A stretch of 64,000 bases of DNA from Pantoea deleyi (GCF_022647325.1 NZ_CP071405.1:1860001-1924000); one strand, 5' to 3'. Shown: positions 8,490-21,397, counted from the first letter of the stretch. The notes: generated by a model not told the origin, from the letters alone. Numbers and translations: made by a program.

Positions 8490-8872
8490 TTATTCACTCC
8501 TTTTTGACACTCTCCGAATCCTTTCTATATTACTGGCGAGCAGTATGGCGTGACAACAGGGCGCAGAACGCTGGATTCTGTGCGGAAACCTGGCGTAAGT
8601 CCGGGCTGAGTGCTAATTAAGTTGCGTAACAGATTTTATCAGGTAGAGTGTGGGCGATTCCGATTTCAGGGATTTTGCACCGGGATGTGCGATAAGTTCA
8701 GATGGAAAAAGCACTCTTTATCATGTAGTTGCATAAAGTCACATCATCTGTTCTGAGATTGACCCCTCCGCCTTGAAATGTTAAACAGGCGCAGCAATAT
8801 TGAACCCAATGGGTTTTTGGGCATCCAATCCTCTCCCGCTAAGCAGGATGTTTTCATTAGGTAAAGGTAAAT
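8490..8872. other. yciN-topA intergenic region
   Basis: 383 nt holding the divergent promoters of yciN and topA; E. coli topA uses several supercoiling-sensitive promoters here. I see no convincing gene. A small CCCAATGGG inverted repeat is present near 8806. I cannot place individual promoters with confidence. Confidence 0.5.
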
Positions 8873-11497
8873 ATGGGTAAAGCACTCGTTATTGTTGAGT
8901 CCCCGGCAAAGGCTAAAACAATCAATAAATACCTGGGCAGTGACTACGTGGTTAAATCCAGCGTGGGTCATATCCGGGATCTGCCGACCAGTGGGTCAAC
9001 CGCAAAGAAGAGTGCTGACGCCTCGACAGAGAAGAAAGCCAAAGACGCTTCGACCGACAAGAAAGTCAAAAAAGTTAAAAAAGATGAGAAAGCCGCGCTC
9101 GTCAGCCGTATGGGCGTAGACCCGTATCACGGCTGGGAAGCGGATTATCAGATCCTGCCCGGCAAAGAGAAAGTCGTTGCCGAGCTGAAAGCGTTAGCCG
9201 CCAGTGCTGACCACATCTATCTCGCAACCGACCTTGACCGCGAAGGGGAAGCCATCGCCTGGCACCTGCGGGAAGTGATCGGCGGCGACGACTCACGCTT
9301 CAGCCGCGTCGTGTTTAACGAAATCACCAAGAATGCGATCCGCCAGGCGTTTGAAAAGCCGGGCGAGCTGAATATCGATCGGGTTAATGCTCAGCAGGCG
9401 CGTCGTTTTATGGACCGTGTGGTGGGCTACATGGTTTCGCCGCTGTTGTGGAAGAAGATCGCCCGTGGCCTCTCGGCCGGACGTGTGCAATCCGTTGCGG
9501 TCCGCCTGGTGGTGGAGCGTGAACGTGAGATCAAAGCCTTTGTTCCCGAAGAGTACTGGGAGATCAATGCCGCGCTGACCACGCCGAAGGGCGATGCGCT
9601 GTCGATGGACGTGACTCACAACGGTGACAAGGCCTTCCGTCCGGTCAACCGTGACGAGACCTACGCCGCCGTAGCGCTGCTGGAAAAAGCGCGCTTTGAG
9701 ATTGTGGATCGTGAAGATAAGCCGACCAGCAGCAAGCCGGGCGCGCCCTATATCACCTCGACTCTGCAGCAGGCGGCGAGCACCCGTCTGGGCTTTGGCG
9801 TGAAGAAAACCATGATGATGGCCCAGCGGCTCTACGAAGCGGGTCACATTACCTATATGCGTACCGACTCGACCAACCTGAGTCAGGATGCGGTCGCCAT
9901 GGCGCGCGGCTACATCGAAAGCCATTTCGGCAAGAAATATCTGCCTGACAATGCCATCACCTACGCCAGCAAAGAGAACTCTCAGGAAGCGCACGAAGCG
10001 ATTCGTCCTTCTGATGTGGAAGTGGTGGCGGAAAAGCTCAAGGATATGGAAGCGGACGCGCAGAAACTCTATCAGCTGATCTGGCGTCAGTTTGTGGCCT
10101 GTCAGATGACCCCGGCCAGATATGACTCCAGCACCCTTACCGCTGCCGCCGGTGATTTCCGTCTTAAAGCCAAAGGCCGGATCCTGCGGTTCGACGGCTG
10201 GACTAAAGTGATGCCTGCGCTGCGCAAGAACGATGAAGATCGTACGCTGCCTTCGGTCAGCGTGGGTGATGTGCTGGATCTCAATACGCTGGTGCCGGGT
10301 CAGCACTTCACCAAGCCACCGGCGCGCTTCAGCGAAGCTTCGCTGGTGCGTGAGCTGGAGAAGCGGGGTATCGGTCGTCCTTCTACCTACGCGGCGATTA
10401 CCTCGACCATTCAGGATCGCGGCTACGTCAGAGTGGAAAACCGCCGTTTCTATGCGGAAAAAATGGGCGAAATCGTCACCGACCGCCTGGAAGAGAACTT
10501 CCGCGAACTGATGAACTACGATTTCACCGCTCACATGGAGAGCAGCCTCGACCAGGTCGCCAACAATCAGGCGGAATGGAAAGCGGTGCTCGATCACTTC
10601 TTCAGCGACTTCACTCAGCAGCTTGAGCTGGCCGAGAAAGATCCTGAAGAGGGCGGCATGCAGCCAAACCAGATGGTGCTCACCTCGATTGACTGCCCGA
10701 CCTGTAGCCGTCAGATGGGCATCCGCACCGCCAGCACCGGCGTCTTCCTGGGCTGCTCGGGCTATGCGCTGCCGCCGAAAGAGCGCTGCAAACAGACCAT
10801 CAACCTGATCCCGGAAAATGAAGTTCTGAATATTCTGGAAGGGGATGATGCGGAAACCAACGCGCTGCGCGCCCGTCGCCGCTGCCAGAAGTGCGGCACC
10901 GCGATGGACAGCTACCTGATCGACAGCGAACGCAAGCTGCACGTCTGCGGTAACAACCCGGAGTGCGATGGATACGAGATCGAGAAAGGGGAATTCCGCA
11001 TCAAGGGCTATGACGGCCCGGTGGTGGAGTGCGAGAAGTGCGGTTCGGAGATGCACCTGAAGATGGGCCGCTTTGGTAAATACATGGCGTGCACCAACGA
11101 GGCGTGTAAGAACACCCGTAAGATCCTGCGGAGTGGTGAAGTTGCGCCACCGAAAGAGGATCCGGTTCCGCTGCCTGAACTGGCGTGCGAAAAATCGGAT
11201 GCCTACTTCGTGCTGCGTGACGGCGCGGCGGGCGTCTTCCTGGCGGCGAACACCTTCCCGAAATCGCGTGAAACGCGCGCTCCGCTGGTCGAAGAGCTTC
11301 AGCGCTTCAGCGACCGCCTGCCGGAGAAGCTGAAATATCTGGCCGAGGCGCCAGCCGCCGACCCGGAAGGCAACAAGACGCTGGTGCGGTTCAGCCGCAA
11401 GACAAAGCAGCAGTATGTCTCCTCTGAGAAAGAGGGCAAGGCAACCGGCTGGTCAGCCTTCTATATAGACGGCAAATGGCAGGAAGCGAAAAAGTAA
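8873..11497 (+). CDS. topA: DNA topoisomerase I
   Basis: An 874-residue type IA topoisomerase that relaxes negative supercoils by cutting one strand through a 5'-phosphotyrosine. The TOPRIM domain shows SPAKAKTI (Glu9) and [15 protein letters not shown]; the active-site Tyr328 is in [12 protein letters not shown]; the EAHEAIRP motif follows. The C-terminus has the Cys4 zinc ribbons ([27 protein letters not shown]) and a final basic ribbon domain. The protein is nine residues longer than E. coli TopA because of a Lys/Ala/Asp-rich insertion at about residues 44-75, where a (D)ASTxKK unit is repeated. AGGTAAAGG precedes the ATG. Confidence 0.98.
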   Translation: MGKALVIVESPAKAKTINKYLGSDYVVKSSVGHIRDLPTSGSTAKKSADASTEKKAKDASTDKKVKKVKKDEKAALVSRMGVDPYHGWEADYQILPGKEKVVAELKALAASADHIYLATDLDREGEAIAWHLREVIGGDDSRFSRVVFNEITKNAIRQAFEKPGELNIDRVNAQQARRFMDRVVGYMVSPLLWKKIARGLSAGRVQSVAVRLVVEREREIKAFVPEEYWEINAALTTPKGDALSMDVTHNGDKAFRPVNRDETYAAVALLEKARFEIVDREDKPTSSKPGAPYITSTLQQAASTRLGFGVKKTMMMAQRLYEAGHITYMRTDSTNLSQDAVAMARGYIESHFGKKYLPDNAITYASKENSQEAHEAIRPSDVEVVAEKLKDMEADAQKLYQLIWRQFVACQMTPARYDSSTLTAAAGDFRLKAKGRILRFDGWTKVMPALRKNDEDRTLPSVSVGDVLDLNTLVPGQHFTKPPARFSEASLVRELEKRGIGRPSTYAAITSTIQDRGYVRVENRRFYAEKMGEIVTDRLEENFRELMNYDFTAHMESSLDQVANNQAEWKAVLDHFFSDFTQQLELAEKDPEEGGMQPNQMVLTSIDCPTCSRQMGIRTASTGVFLGCSGYALPPKERCKQTINLIPENEVLNILEGDDAETNALRARRRCQKCGTAMDSYLIDSERKLHVCGNNPECDGYEIEKGEFRIKGYDGPVVECEKCGSEMHLKMGRFGKYMACTNEACKNTRKILRSGEVAPPKEDPVPLPELACEKSDAYFVLRDGAAGVFLAANTFPKSRETRAPLVEELQRFSDRLPEKLKYLAEAPAADPEGNKTLVRFSRKTKQQYVSSEKEGKATGWSAFYIDGKWQEAKK

Positions 11498-11504
11498 TCC
11501 ATTC

Positions 11505-11528
11505 AGGCCAGCGTTCGCTGGCCTTTTT
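11505..11528 (+). terminator. topA terminator
   Basis: AGGCCAGCG and CGCTGGCCT form a perfect stem with a TT apex (practically a 4-nt loop), followed by TTTTT. Confidence 0.92.
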
Positions 11529-11566
11529 CTGAGCCTTATATCAATCCGTTCTACTCTCTCACTTAA

Positions 11567-12655
<1,089 letters not shown>

Positions 12656-12680
12656 AGTTTATGCCCCATGTTGAAACATA

Positions 12681-12704
12681 AGGCTGCCTGGTGCAGCCTT
12701 TTTT
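12681..12704 (+). terminator. cysB terminator
   Basis: AGGCTGC and GCAGCCT flank a 5-nt loop and are followed by a T run. Confidence 0.9.
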
Positions 12705-13151
12705 GTTTCCAGGCTTTAGCGCCAAATGAGAATCAAAAGTTTTTATGATTTTTTTGTAAATGAAACATTGATCACAGGTTTCCCGGTTCAGCTTTCTTAA
12801 ATGCGAATTACAACACACTTTTAACTATGTCACTTTGCGACACGCCAGGATTATTCCCATACTCCAGTTAACAGCCGATTCGTTTAGCCAGCAAACACGG
12901 GGTTCTTACGTTGAGACTGTAGTTATAAATGGATCGGATTTTAATTTAACTCAAATTTTTGAGTGCCTGATTTAATTAAAAGTTCGTTCCGGAGTTAATG
13001 ATTTCTTACGTTACTGGCGTCTAATGATTAATACCGTTAATCGTTTTACTCAATAAAAATAACTGGATTTTTGGCCTTAACGCGTTTAGGATTCCTCCTA
13101 AATCTTAATCGATGTTATCAATCATTTTGTTGAGAGTGATTATCAAAAACT
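12705..13151. other. cysB-ymiA intergenic region, AT-rich
   Basis: 447 nt, AT-rich, with no convincing frame. It must contain the promoter(s) for the ymiA-ymiC-acnA direction, as in E. coli where acnA has a distant promoter. I cannot assign a specific -10/-35. Confidence 0.5.
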
Positions 13152-13310
13152 ATGAATACACGACTGACAGTAGAACCGGGTTTTCCGGTAAAAAGCACCA
13201 AGGTTGAGCGCACCGGCAACACCCGTCGCAATGCCTGGTTAACCGTATTCGCTGCTTCTGCGCTGTTCTGGGTAGTGGTCGCGTTAATGATCTGGCGTAT
13301 CTGGGGCTAA
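13152..13310 (+). CDS. ymiA: YmiA family small membrane protein
   Basis: A 52-codon frame in the same place as E. coli ymiA (between cysB and acnA). The C-terminal half resembles E. coli YmiA: RNAWLTVFAASALFWVVVAL with ending MIWRIWG, against KAWLAVFLGSALFWVVVALLIWKVWG. It has one predicted transmembrane helix (about residues 29-47) after a basic N-terminus, so N-in orientation is likely. It was read directly because it is below the usual size cut-off. Function unknown. Confidence 0.88.
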   Translation: MNTRLTVEPGFPVKSTKVERTGNTRRNAWLTVFAASALFWVVVALMIWRIWG

Positions 13311-13314
13311 AGCC

Positions 13315-13494
13315 ATGTGGGCACATACACTCAGCCATAAACCTTCACTGACTTCGCGCCAGCACAAGCCGGTTGCCTGCAAGGGCAAAGAACCGCTTGC
13401 AAAGGACGATAAAGTGTCTATCCCCGAATCGTGGGATTTGAGTGATAACCAGAGACTTTTTATTGAGTCGTTTCTGGACCCGAAAAACAAATAA
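13315..13494 (+). CDS. Small hydrophilic protein between ymiA and ymiC
   Basis: A 59-codon frame starting four bases after the ymiA stop, with GGGG eight bases before its ATG. The N-terminal part is rich in His, Ser and Lys (SHKPSLTSRQHKP), the C-terminal part is acidic/amphipathic (SIPESWDLSDNQRLFIESFL). There is no membrane segment. Tight spacing to ymiA suggests cotranslation. It may correspond to the poorly annotated yciX frame of E. coli in this interval, but I cannot confirm that. Function unknown. Confidence 0.65.
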   Translation: MWAHTLSHKPSLTSRQHKPVACKGKEPLAKDDKVSIPESWDLSDNQRLFIESFLDPKNK

Positions 13495-13651
13495 GGTTTT
13501 AAGACCGTTTATTTGTCACTGTTCTTTATTACCGATGTTCCCGGCGCGCTTTCGGGCAGCCAATCTCCACACCTGTACGACCAAAGGGTGTCGCCTCAGT
13601 GAGGGTGACCGCTAAACTTTTACGCCCGATTCCGGCGAAGGAGTAGATACA

Positions 13652-13735
13652 ATGAATATTATTAAAATGTCCTGGCTTAGCGCGTATGCATTCTCTTTTG
13701 CGTTCTGGTCTGCGGCGGTGTGGATAGCGCTCTAA
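13652..13735 (+). CDS. ymiC: YmiC-like small membrane protein
   Basis: A 27-codon frame: MNIIKMSWLSAYAF then SFAFWSAAVWIAL. It has the pattern of E. coli YmiC (31 residues, with K.W.WMGAFSLSMLFWAELLWI): Trp after a lysine, then a short hydrophobic span with paired Phe-Trp. AAGGAG lies about nine bases upstream of the ATG. A single short membrane helix is predicted. A terminator follows at 13758. Function unknown. Confidence 0.78.
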   Translation: MNIIKMSWLSAYAFSFAFWSAAVWIAL

Positions 13736-13757
13736 TCTGAATACTCCCTCTTTTATG

Positions 13758-13785
13758 ATGCCTCGTGATTTCACGGGGCATTTTC
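13758..13785 (+). terminator. Terminator after ymiC
   Basis: ATGCCTCGTGA and TCACGGGGCAT pair over 11 positions (one G-T) across a TT apex, followed by TTTTCG. It would end the ymiA-ymiC message before acnA. Confidence 0.8.
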
Positions 13786-13902
13786 GTTTACGGCGATTGT
13801 AGCAATTTGTGTTGTAATCAAAACGTTAACGAATTTGTGGTCTATCTTTAACATAAACCTTTGTCTCTCTGAGGTTAAGACCATGAACGAAAAGGAGGAG
13901 CT

Positions 13903-16584
<2,682 letters not shown>

Positions 16585-16588
16585 TAAA

Positions 16589-16617
16589 AAAAGCCGGGGC
16601 GACCCGGCTTTTCTTTT
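16589..16617. terminator. Bidirectional terminator between acnA and ribA
   Basis: AAAAGCCGGG and CCCGGCTTTT pair across GCGA; T-rich sequence on both strands serves the two convergent genes. Confidence 0.92.
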
Positions 16618-17211
16618 TTAGGACTTCGGCAGCAGATGCCCCATCTTGCTCGCCTTGGTATCCAGGTAGTGCGCGTTCTTGGGATTGCGTCCCACCACCA
16701 GCGGCACCCGCTCAACGATGTTAATCCCGGCTTCGCTCAGGATCTCCACCTTACGCGGATTATTGGTCAGCAGGCGCACTTCATTGACGCCCAGCAGCTT
16801 GAACATATCTGCGCACAGGGTGAAATCGCGTTCATCGGCGGCAAAGCCGAGCTGATGGTTCGCTTCGACGGTGTCATACCCTTTATCCTGCAGCGCATAG
16901 GCGCGGATCTTGTTCAGCAGGCCGATGTTACGACCTTCCTGACGATGATAGAGCAGCACGCCGCGCCCCTCTTCAGCGATGGCATTGAGGGCGGCTTCGA
17001 GCTGAAAACCACAGTCGCAACGCAGGCTGAAGAGTGCATCGCCGGTCAGGCATTCGGAGTGAACGCGCGCCAGAACCGGCTCATTATCATTAATATCGCC
17101 AAAGACCAGCGCAACGTGGTCATGTCCGGTTGCCAATTCTTCAAAACCTACCATCAGGAAATCTCCCCATGGCGTGGGCAGTTTGGCTTCTGCCACCCGT
17201 TTAAGCTGCAT
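16618..17211 (-). CDS. ribA: GTP cyclohydrolase II
   Basis: A 197-residue RibA that opens GTP to 2,5-diamino-6-ribosylamino-pyrimidinone phosphate, the first step of riboflavin synthesis. Zinc ligands are Cys54, Cys65 and Cys67 in [18 protein letters not shown]; the [21 protein letters not shown] loop and the DxxxxLG-type [13 protein letters not shown] segment follow. The C-terminal [12 protein letters not shown] is typical. The start at 17211 matches E. coli [19 protein letters not shown]; the open frame continues to 17301 without support. A 23-nt inverted repeat lies 26 nt upstream. Divergent from pgpB. Confidence 0.97.
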   Translation of the reverse strand: MQLKRVAEAKLPTPWGDFLMVGFEELATGHDHVALVFGDINDNEPVLARVHSECLTGDALFSLRCDCGFQLEAALNAIAEEGRGVLLYHRQEGRNIGLLNKIRAYALQDKGYDTVEANHQLGFAADERDFTLCADMFKLLGVNEVRLLTNNPRKVEILSEAGINIVERVPLVVGRNPKNAHYLDTKASKMGHLLPKS

Positions 17212-17236
17212 GTGACTCTCCAGAACCTTCAGAGGA

Positions 17237-17259
17237 TGCACTATCATCATGATAGTGCA
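17237..17259. repeat. Perfect inverted repeat upstream of ribA
   Basis: TGCACTATCAT, a single C, then ATGATAGTGCA: an 11-bp perfect inverted repeat with a one-base centre, ending 26 nt before the ribA ATG. Such a symmetric site suits a dimeric repressor; as RNA a stable hairpin would need an opened apex. No T run follows, so it is not a usual terminator. Confidence 0.85.
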
Positions 17260-17438
17260 CAGGCCAGTGTGGCCCGACAAACGTGCAATATTGTGCCACA
17301 ACCCGTAAGCGGGCTGGTACTCTCTGACACCAATTGCAGTGATAAAGCACGATTATCCAATCGGCAACAGGTATGTTATTCTTTTTTAAGCTAAAGTTAT
17401 GCAGTTATTGTTCTCTGACACCGGTATAAGGGAAAAGG

Positions 17439-18197
17439 ATGTTTAAGATTTCGCGTCGTACGACCTTCGGTATGCTGCTGTTGCTGATCATGCCGGTTTC
17501 CGTCTGGCTGACCGGCTGGCGCTGGCAGCCGGGCGAAAGCAACCTCGTGCTGAAAGGCCTGTTCTGGATGACCGAAACCGTCACCAGCCCGTGGGGGATC
17601 CTCACCAGCGTGCTGCTGAGTGCCTGGATGCTCTGGTGCCTGCGCTTTCGTCTGAAGCCCGCGATTCTGCTGCTGATCATTATGAACGCCACCATTCTGG
17701 CGGGGCAGTACACCAAGTCCTTTATCAAAGAGCAGATCCAGGAGCCGCGTCCTTACGTGATCTGGCTGGAGCAGCATCACGGTCTGGATGAGAAGACCTT
17801 CTATGAGCTGAAGCGCAAACAGCGTGGTGAGATGGTGACGTCGCTGATCGCCGATGAGACGCAGATCCCCGGCTGGCTGAAGCGGCACTGGGCGTTCGAG
17901 ACCGGCTTTGCCTTTCCCTCCGGCCATACCATGTTTGCCGCCAGCTGGGCGCTGCTGGCGCTGGGACTGCTCTGGCCGCGCCGTCACTACAAGACCGTGG
18001 TCGTGATCTTCATCTGGGCCACCGGCGTGATGGCCAGCCGTCTGCTGCTCGGTATGCACTGGCCGCGGGATCTGGCGGTGGCGACGCTGCTTTCCTGGCT
18101 CCTGGTGACGCTGGCGACCTGGCTGGCACAGCGGTTCTGTGGCCCGCTGACGCTGCCGCCGGAAGAGCAAAAAGAGGTGGCTCAGCGGGAGCCCTGA
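17439..18197 (+). CDS. pgpB: Phosphatidylglycerophosphatase B / lipid phosphatase
   Basis: A 252-residue inner-membrane PAP2-superfamily phosphatase. PgpB dephosphorylates phosphatidylglycerophosphate, undecaprenyl diphosphate and other lipid phosphates on the periplasmic face. The three PAP2 motifs are present: KEQIQEPRP, FPSGHTMF and SRLLLGMHWPRD (catalytic His in the last two). About six hydrophobic segments are visible (near residues 5-22, 50-70, 75-95, 155-175, 183-200, 207-225). The ATG at 17439 has AAAAGG upstream. It is transcribed away from ribA and ends at a terminator before lapA. Confidence 0.95.
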   Translation: MFKISRRTTFGMLLLLIMPVSVWLTGWRWQPGESNLVLKGLFWMTETVTSPWGILTSVLLSAWMLWCLRFRLKPAILLLIIMNATILAGQYTKSFIKEQIQEPRPYVIWLEQHHGLDEKTFYELKRKQRGEMVTSLIADETQIPGWLKRHWAFETGFAFPSGHTMFAASWALLALGLLWPRRHYKTVVVIFIWATGVMASRLLLGMHWPRDLAVATLLSWLLVTLATWLAQRFCGPLTLPPEEQKEVAQREP

Positions 18198-18258
18198 TTG
18201 TATTTCCCCCTGAAGACCCCATATTATTGATCGGGTTTGCGCAAAAGCGACTCACCCG

Positions 18259-18281
18259 ATGCTGCTGGGAGCAGCATTTTT
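18259..18281 (+). terminator. pgpB terminator
   Basis: ATGCTGCT and AGCAGCAT pair across GGG and are followed by TTTTT. Confidence 0.88.
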
Positions 18282-18330
18282 GCCGGAGTTTTGGCATAAT
18301 TTATTCGACAACCTCACAACAGGATGCACT

Positions 18331-18642
18331 GTGAAATATTTGCTGATTTTTTTAGTGGTACTGGTCATTTTCATTATTTCCGTCACCTTAGGCGCGCATA
18401 ACGATCAGGTCATTACTTTTAACTATCTGCTGGCGCAGGGTGAGTTCAGCGTTTCGACCTTACTGGCATCACTGTTTGGCGCAGGGTTTGTGCTGGGCTG
18501 GATTATCTGCGGCCTCTTCTGGTTACGCACCCGCGTCTCGCTGGCCAATGCCAACCGGAAAATCAGACGTATGCAGGCGCAAATCGAGCAGAGCAACACC
18601 GCACTGGCGACCCCGCCAGCGGTACCGGCTGGCCGGGAATAA
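18331..18642 (+). CDS. lapA: Lipopolysaccharide assembly protein A
   Basis: A 103-residue LapA (YciS). Two N-terminal membrane helices (about 2-22 and 41-64) are followed by a coiled-coil cytoplasmic tail (RVSLANANRKIRRMQAQIEQSN). LapA partners LapB in controlling LPS synthesis through FtsH and LpxC. The start chosen is GTG at 18331, giving KYLLIFLVVLVIFIISVTLGA that aligns with E. coli; AGGAT lies seven bases upstream. The stop is six nt before lapB, so the two form an operon. Confidence 0.94.
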   Translation: MKYLLIFLVVLVIFIISVTLGAHNDQVITFNYLLAQGEFSVSTLLASLFGAGFVLGWIICGLFWLRTRVSLANANRKIRRMQAQIEQSNTALATPPAVPAGRE

Positions 18643-18648
18643 CCCCCG

Positions 18649-19818
18649 ATGCATGAATTGCTGTTCCTGTTACTGCCGGTTGCGGCTGCCTATGGCTGGT
18701 ATATGGGCCGTCGCAGCGCGCATCAGGATAAGCAGCAGGAAGCCAATAAGCTGTCACGGGAATATGTTGCGGGCGTAAACTTCCTGCTCTCGAACCAGCA
18801 GGATAAAGCGGTCGATCTCTTCCTCGATATGCTGAAAGAGGACAGCGGCACGGTGGAGGCGCACCTGACGCTGGGTAATCTCTTCCGTTCGCGCGGGGAA
18901 GTGGACCGCGCTATTCGCATCCATCAGGCACTAATGGAGAGCGCGTCGCTGAGCTACGAACAGCGTCTGCTGGCCGTGCAGCAGCTGGGGCGCGACTATA
19001 TGGCCGCCGGGCTCTACGACCGCGCGGAAGATATGTTCAAGCAGCTCACCGATGAAACTGACTTCCGGGTGGGCGCGCTGCAGCAGCTGCTGTTAATCCA
19101 TCAGGCGACCAGCGACTGGCAGCAGGCGATCGACGTCGCCGAGCGGCTGGTTAAGCTGGGCAAAGAGAAGCAGAAGGGCGAAATCGCCCATTTCTACTGC
19201 GAACTGGCGTTGCAGGCGATGAGCAGCGACGATCTGGATCGGGCGATGAGCCTGCTGAAAAAAGGGGAGTCTGCCGATCGCAACAGCGCCCGCATCTCGA
19301 TCATGATGGGCCGAATCCTGATGGAAAAAGAGGATTACGCCAGAGCGGTAGGGCATCTGCAGCGGGTGCTGGATCAGGATAAAGAGCTGGTCAGTGAAAC
19401 GCTGGGGATGCTGGAAACCTGCTTCCAGCGGCTGAATCAGCCGGAGGCCTGGGCAGATTTTCTGCAGCGCTGTGTGGAGGAGAACACCGGGGCCGCCGCC
19501 GAGCTTTATCTCTCTGACATCGTGGAGCAGCAGCAGGGCTCAGAAGCGGCACAGAACTACATCAGCCGCCAGCTGGAGCGCCATCCGACGATGCGGGTCT
19601 TCCATCGCCTGATGGATCTGAACCTGCATGAAGCGGAAGATGGCCGGGCGAAAGAGAGCCTGATGGTGCTGCGCGACATGGTAGGCGAACAGATTCGCAC
19701 CAAACCCCGCTATCGCTGCCAGAAGTGCGGTTTTACTGCCCACGCGCTCTACTGGCACTGTCCATCCTGCCGCACCTGGTCTTCGGTGAAACCTATCCGG
19801 GGGCTCGACGGCCAGTAA
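18649..19818 (+). CDS. lapB: Lipopolysaccharide assembly protein B
   Basis: A 389-residue LapB (YciM). An N-terminal membrane anchor (about 2-18) precedes a cytoplasmic array of TPR repeats (about residues 35-340) and a rubredoxin-like metal site with Cys357, Cys360, Cys371 and Cys374 (CQKCGF ... CPSC). LapB is an adaptor that promotes FtsH proteolysis of LpxC, is restrained by PbgA/YejM, and thereby sets LPS levels; it is essential in E. coli under most conditions. Its length and motifs match E. coli. It sits immediately after lapA. Confidence 0.97.
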   Translation: MHELLFLLLPVAAAYGWYMGRRSAHQDKQQEANKLSREYVAGVNFLLSNQQDKAVDLFLDMLKEDSGTVEAHLTLGNLFRSRGEVDRAIRIHQALMESASLSYEQRLLAVQQLGRDYMAAGLYDRAEDMFKQLTDETDFRVGALQQLLLIHQATSDWQQAIDVAERLVKLGKEKQKGEIAHFYCELALQAMSSDDLDRAMSLLKKGESADRNSARISIMMGRILMEKEDYARAVGHLQRVLDQDKELVSETLGMLETCFQRLNQPEAWADFLQRCVEENTGAAAELYLSDIVEQQQGSEAAQNYISRQLERHPTMRVFHRLMDLNLHEAEDGRAKESLMVLRDMVGEQIRTKPRYRCQKCGFTAHALYWHCPSCRTWSSVKPIRGLDGQ

Positions 19819-19935
19819 GCCGGCCGTTGCAGGTCATTTTACTCCCCGCACTGTAGTTACAACATACTAAAGGGTCGTGGTTTTAGCATATTCCGGCAGC
19901 GGTGCACTAATTGCCCGGCAGTGGGGCGATGGCGA

Positions 19936-19964
19936 TTGTGATGGTCAGACACCGCAGGTAGAAT
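19936..19964 (+). promoter_or_regulatory. Candidate pyrF promoter
   Basis: TTGTGA (19936-19941), a 17-nt spacer and TAGAAT (19959-19964) lie about 50 nt before the pyrF start. The match is moderate on both boxes and the position is right for a promoter serving pyrF-yciH. Confidence 0.55.
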
Positions 19965-20015
19965 GCTTGCCGTTTGTCGATTGCGCCTGCGGGTGCCTGT
20001 TACAGAGGAAATGCC

Positions 20016-20735
20016 ATGCCTTCACCCCATAACGTGACCGCTTCGCCGATTCTGGTCGCGCTCGACTATCACGACCTCGACAGCGCATTGCGTTTCGTCG
20101 ACCAGATCGATCCCCGCAGTTGCCGCCTTAAGGTTGGCAAAGAGATGTTTACGCTGTTCGGCCCGTCGCTGGTCAGAACCCTGCAGCAGCGCGGCTTTGA
20201 ACTGTTCCTCGACCTCAAATTCCACGATATTCCCAACACCACCGCAAAGGCTGTCGCGGCAGCGGCCGATCTCGGCGTCTGGATGGTCAACGTTCACGCC
20301 AGCGGCGGCGCGCGCATGATGAGTGCGGCGCGTGAGGCGCTGCAACCTTTTGGCAAGGATGCGCCGCTGCTGATTGCTGTCACCGTTTTGACCAGTATGG
20401 ACGCAGAGGATCTTCTCGGACTCGGTATCACGCTGTCGCCGGCGGAGCAGGCGGAGCGACTGGCGAAGCTGACTCAGTCGTGCGGGCTGGATGGCGTGGT
20501 CTGTTCGGCCCATGAGGCGGTGCGCTTCAAACAGGAACTGGGTCAGGAATTTGCCCTGGTCACGCCGGGTATTCGTCCGGCGGGCAGCGATGCCGGCGAT
20601 CAGCGCCGCATCATGACACCGCAGCAGGCGAAACAGGCGGGCGTGGATTATATGGTGATCGGGCGTCCGATTACCCAGTCCGCCGATCCGGCCGCCGCCC
20701 TGCAGGCCATTCTTAACAGCCTGGAGACACCCTGA
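20016..20735 (+). CDS. pyrF: Orotidine 5'-phosphate decarboxylase
   Basis: A 239-residue OMP decarboxylase, the last step of UMP synthesis. The barrel shows VALDYHD near residue 14, the catalytic [10 protein letters not shown] (Lys68 with Asp66 and Asp71), MVNVHASGG, and the phosphate-binding TPGIRPAG and YMVIGRPIT. The start at 20016 follows AGAGGAA by seven bases; the longer frame from 19974 lacks family support. An out-of-frame ATG at 20011 lies between the ribosome site and the start. The stop TGA overlaps the ATG of yciH. Confidence 0.96.
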   Translation: MPSPHNVTASPILVALDYHDLDSALRFVDQIDPRSCRLKVGKEMFTLFGPSLVRTLQQRGFELFLDLKFHDIPNTTAKAVAAAADLGVWMVNVHASGGARMMSAAREALQPFGKDAPLLIAVTVLTSMDAEDLLGLGITLSPAEQAERLAKLTQSCGLDGVVCSAHEAVRFKQELGQEFALVTPGIRPAGSDAGDQRRIMTPQQAKQAGVDYMVIGRPITQSADPAAALQAILNSLETP

Positions 20736-21058
20736 TGGCGAATGATAATACCCTGGTTTACTCCACTGACAGCGGACGCATCACCCAGCCCGAACAAAAA
20801 GCGGTGCGGCCAAAAGGGGACGGCATAGTCCGTATTCAGCGTCAGACCAGCGGCCGCAAAGGCAAAGGGGTCTGCCTGATCACGGGCATCGACCTGGATG
20901 ACGCCGCGCTGGCGCTGCTGGCGGCCGAGCTGAAGAAAAAGTGCGGCTGTGGCGGTTCGGTAAAAGAGGGCGTGATTGAGATTCAGGGCGACAAACGCGA
21001 CCTGCTGAAGAGCCTGCTGGAAGCCAAAGGTATGAAGGTGAAGCTGGCGGGCGGCTGA
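20735..21058 (+). CDS. yciH: SUI1/eIF1-like protein YciH
   Basis: A 107-residue bacterial homologue of eukaryotic initiation factor eIF1. The SUI1 core is seen in RIQRQTSGRKGKGVCLITGIDLDD, then KKKCGCGGSVKEGVIEIQGDKRDLLKSLLEAKG. In E. coli YciH can influence initiation fidelity and translation under stress but is not essential. Its ATG overlaps the pyrF stop by one base (TGATG), so it is translationally coupled to pyrF. Confidence 0.95.
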   Translation: MANDNTLVYSTDSGRITQPEQKAVRPKGDGIVRIQRQTSGRKGKGVCLITGIDLDDAALALLAAELKKKCGCGGSVKEGVIEIQGDKRDLLKSLLEAKGMKVKLAGG

Positions 21059-21064
21059 AAAAGA

Positions 21065-21090
21065 AATCGGGCTACCGAAGTAGCCCGATT
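21065..21090 (+). terminator. Hairpin after yciH
   Basis: AATCGGGCTA and TAGCCCGATT form a perfect 10-bp stem with loop CCGAAG six nt after the yciH stop. There is no T run, so termination may be partial or the hairpin may protect the 3' end; on the other strand it lies downstream of osmB. Confidence 0.7.
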
Positions 21091-21135
21091 GTGATGCAGA
21101 TGCTAGCGTAGCCGATTATTGTTTTAATAAGGTCC

Positions 21136-21351
21136 TTAGTGGACCTGATGACCGATAATACCACCCACAGCGGCGCCACCGACGGTGCCCAGTGCGCTAC
21201 CATTGGTCAGGACTGAACCCCCAATCGCGCCCGCGCCCGCGCCAATCGCGGTATTACGGTCACGCTTGGACCAGTTAGAACAGCCGCTCAGTGCAACAGC
21301 TAACGTGGTCGCCAGTACAACGGCAGTGATTCGCTTCATTGTTGTTGTCAT
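21136..21351 (-). CDS. osmB: Osmotically inducible lipoprotein OsmB
   Basis: A 71-residue lipoprotein. The signal peptide ends in LSGC (Cys23), followed by SNWSKRDRNTAIGAG and the glycine-zipper region GAGAIGGSVLTNGSALGTVGGAAVGGIIGHQV, nearly identical to E. coli OsmB. Glycine zippers insert in membranes; the physiological role is uncertain. Expression in E. coli follows RpoS, high osmolarity and Rcs. AAGGAG precedes the ATG at 21351. Convergent with yciH. Confidence 0.95.
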   Translation of the reverse strand: MTTTMKRITAVVLATTLAVALSGCSNWSKRDRNTAIGAGAGAIGGSVLTNGSALGTVGGAAVGGIIGHQVH

Positions 21352-21390
21352 ACACTTCTCCTTTGATGTGCTCACAGAGGCAACACTCTT

Positions 21391-21397
21391 AGTATAG
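21391..21397 (-). promoter_or_regulatory. osmB promoter, RpoS-type -10
   Basis: On the minus strand CTATACT (complement of 21391-21397) matches the RpoS-preferred extended -10, placing the transcript start about 30 nt before the osmB ATG. No clear -35 is seen, as expected for such promoters. Confidence 0.65.

Noticed and set aside
9293..11056. 587-codon minus-strand frame opposite topA
   Set aside because: Shadow of topA; no signal, domain or ribosome site of its own.
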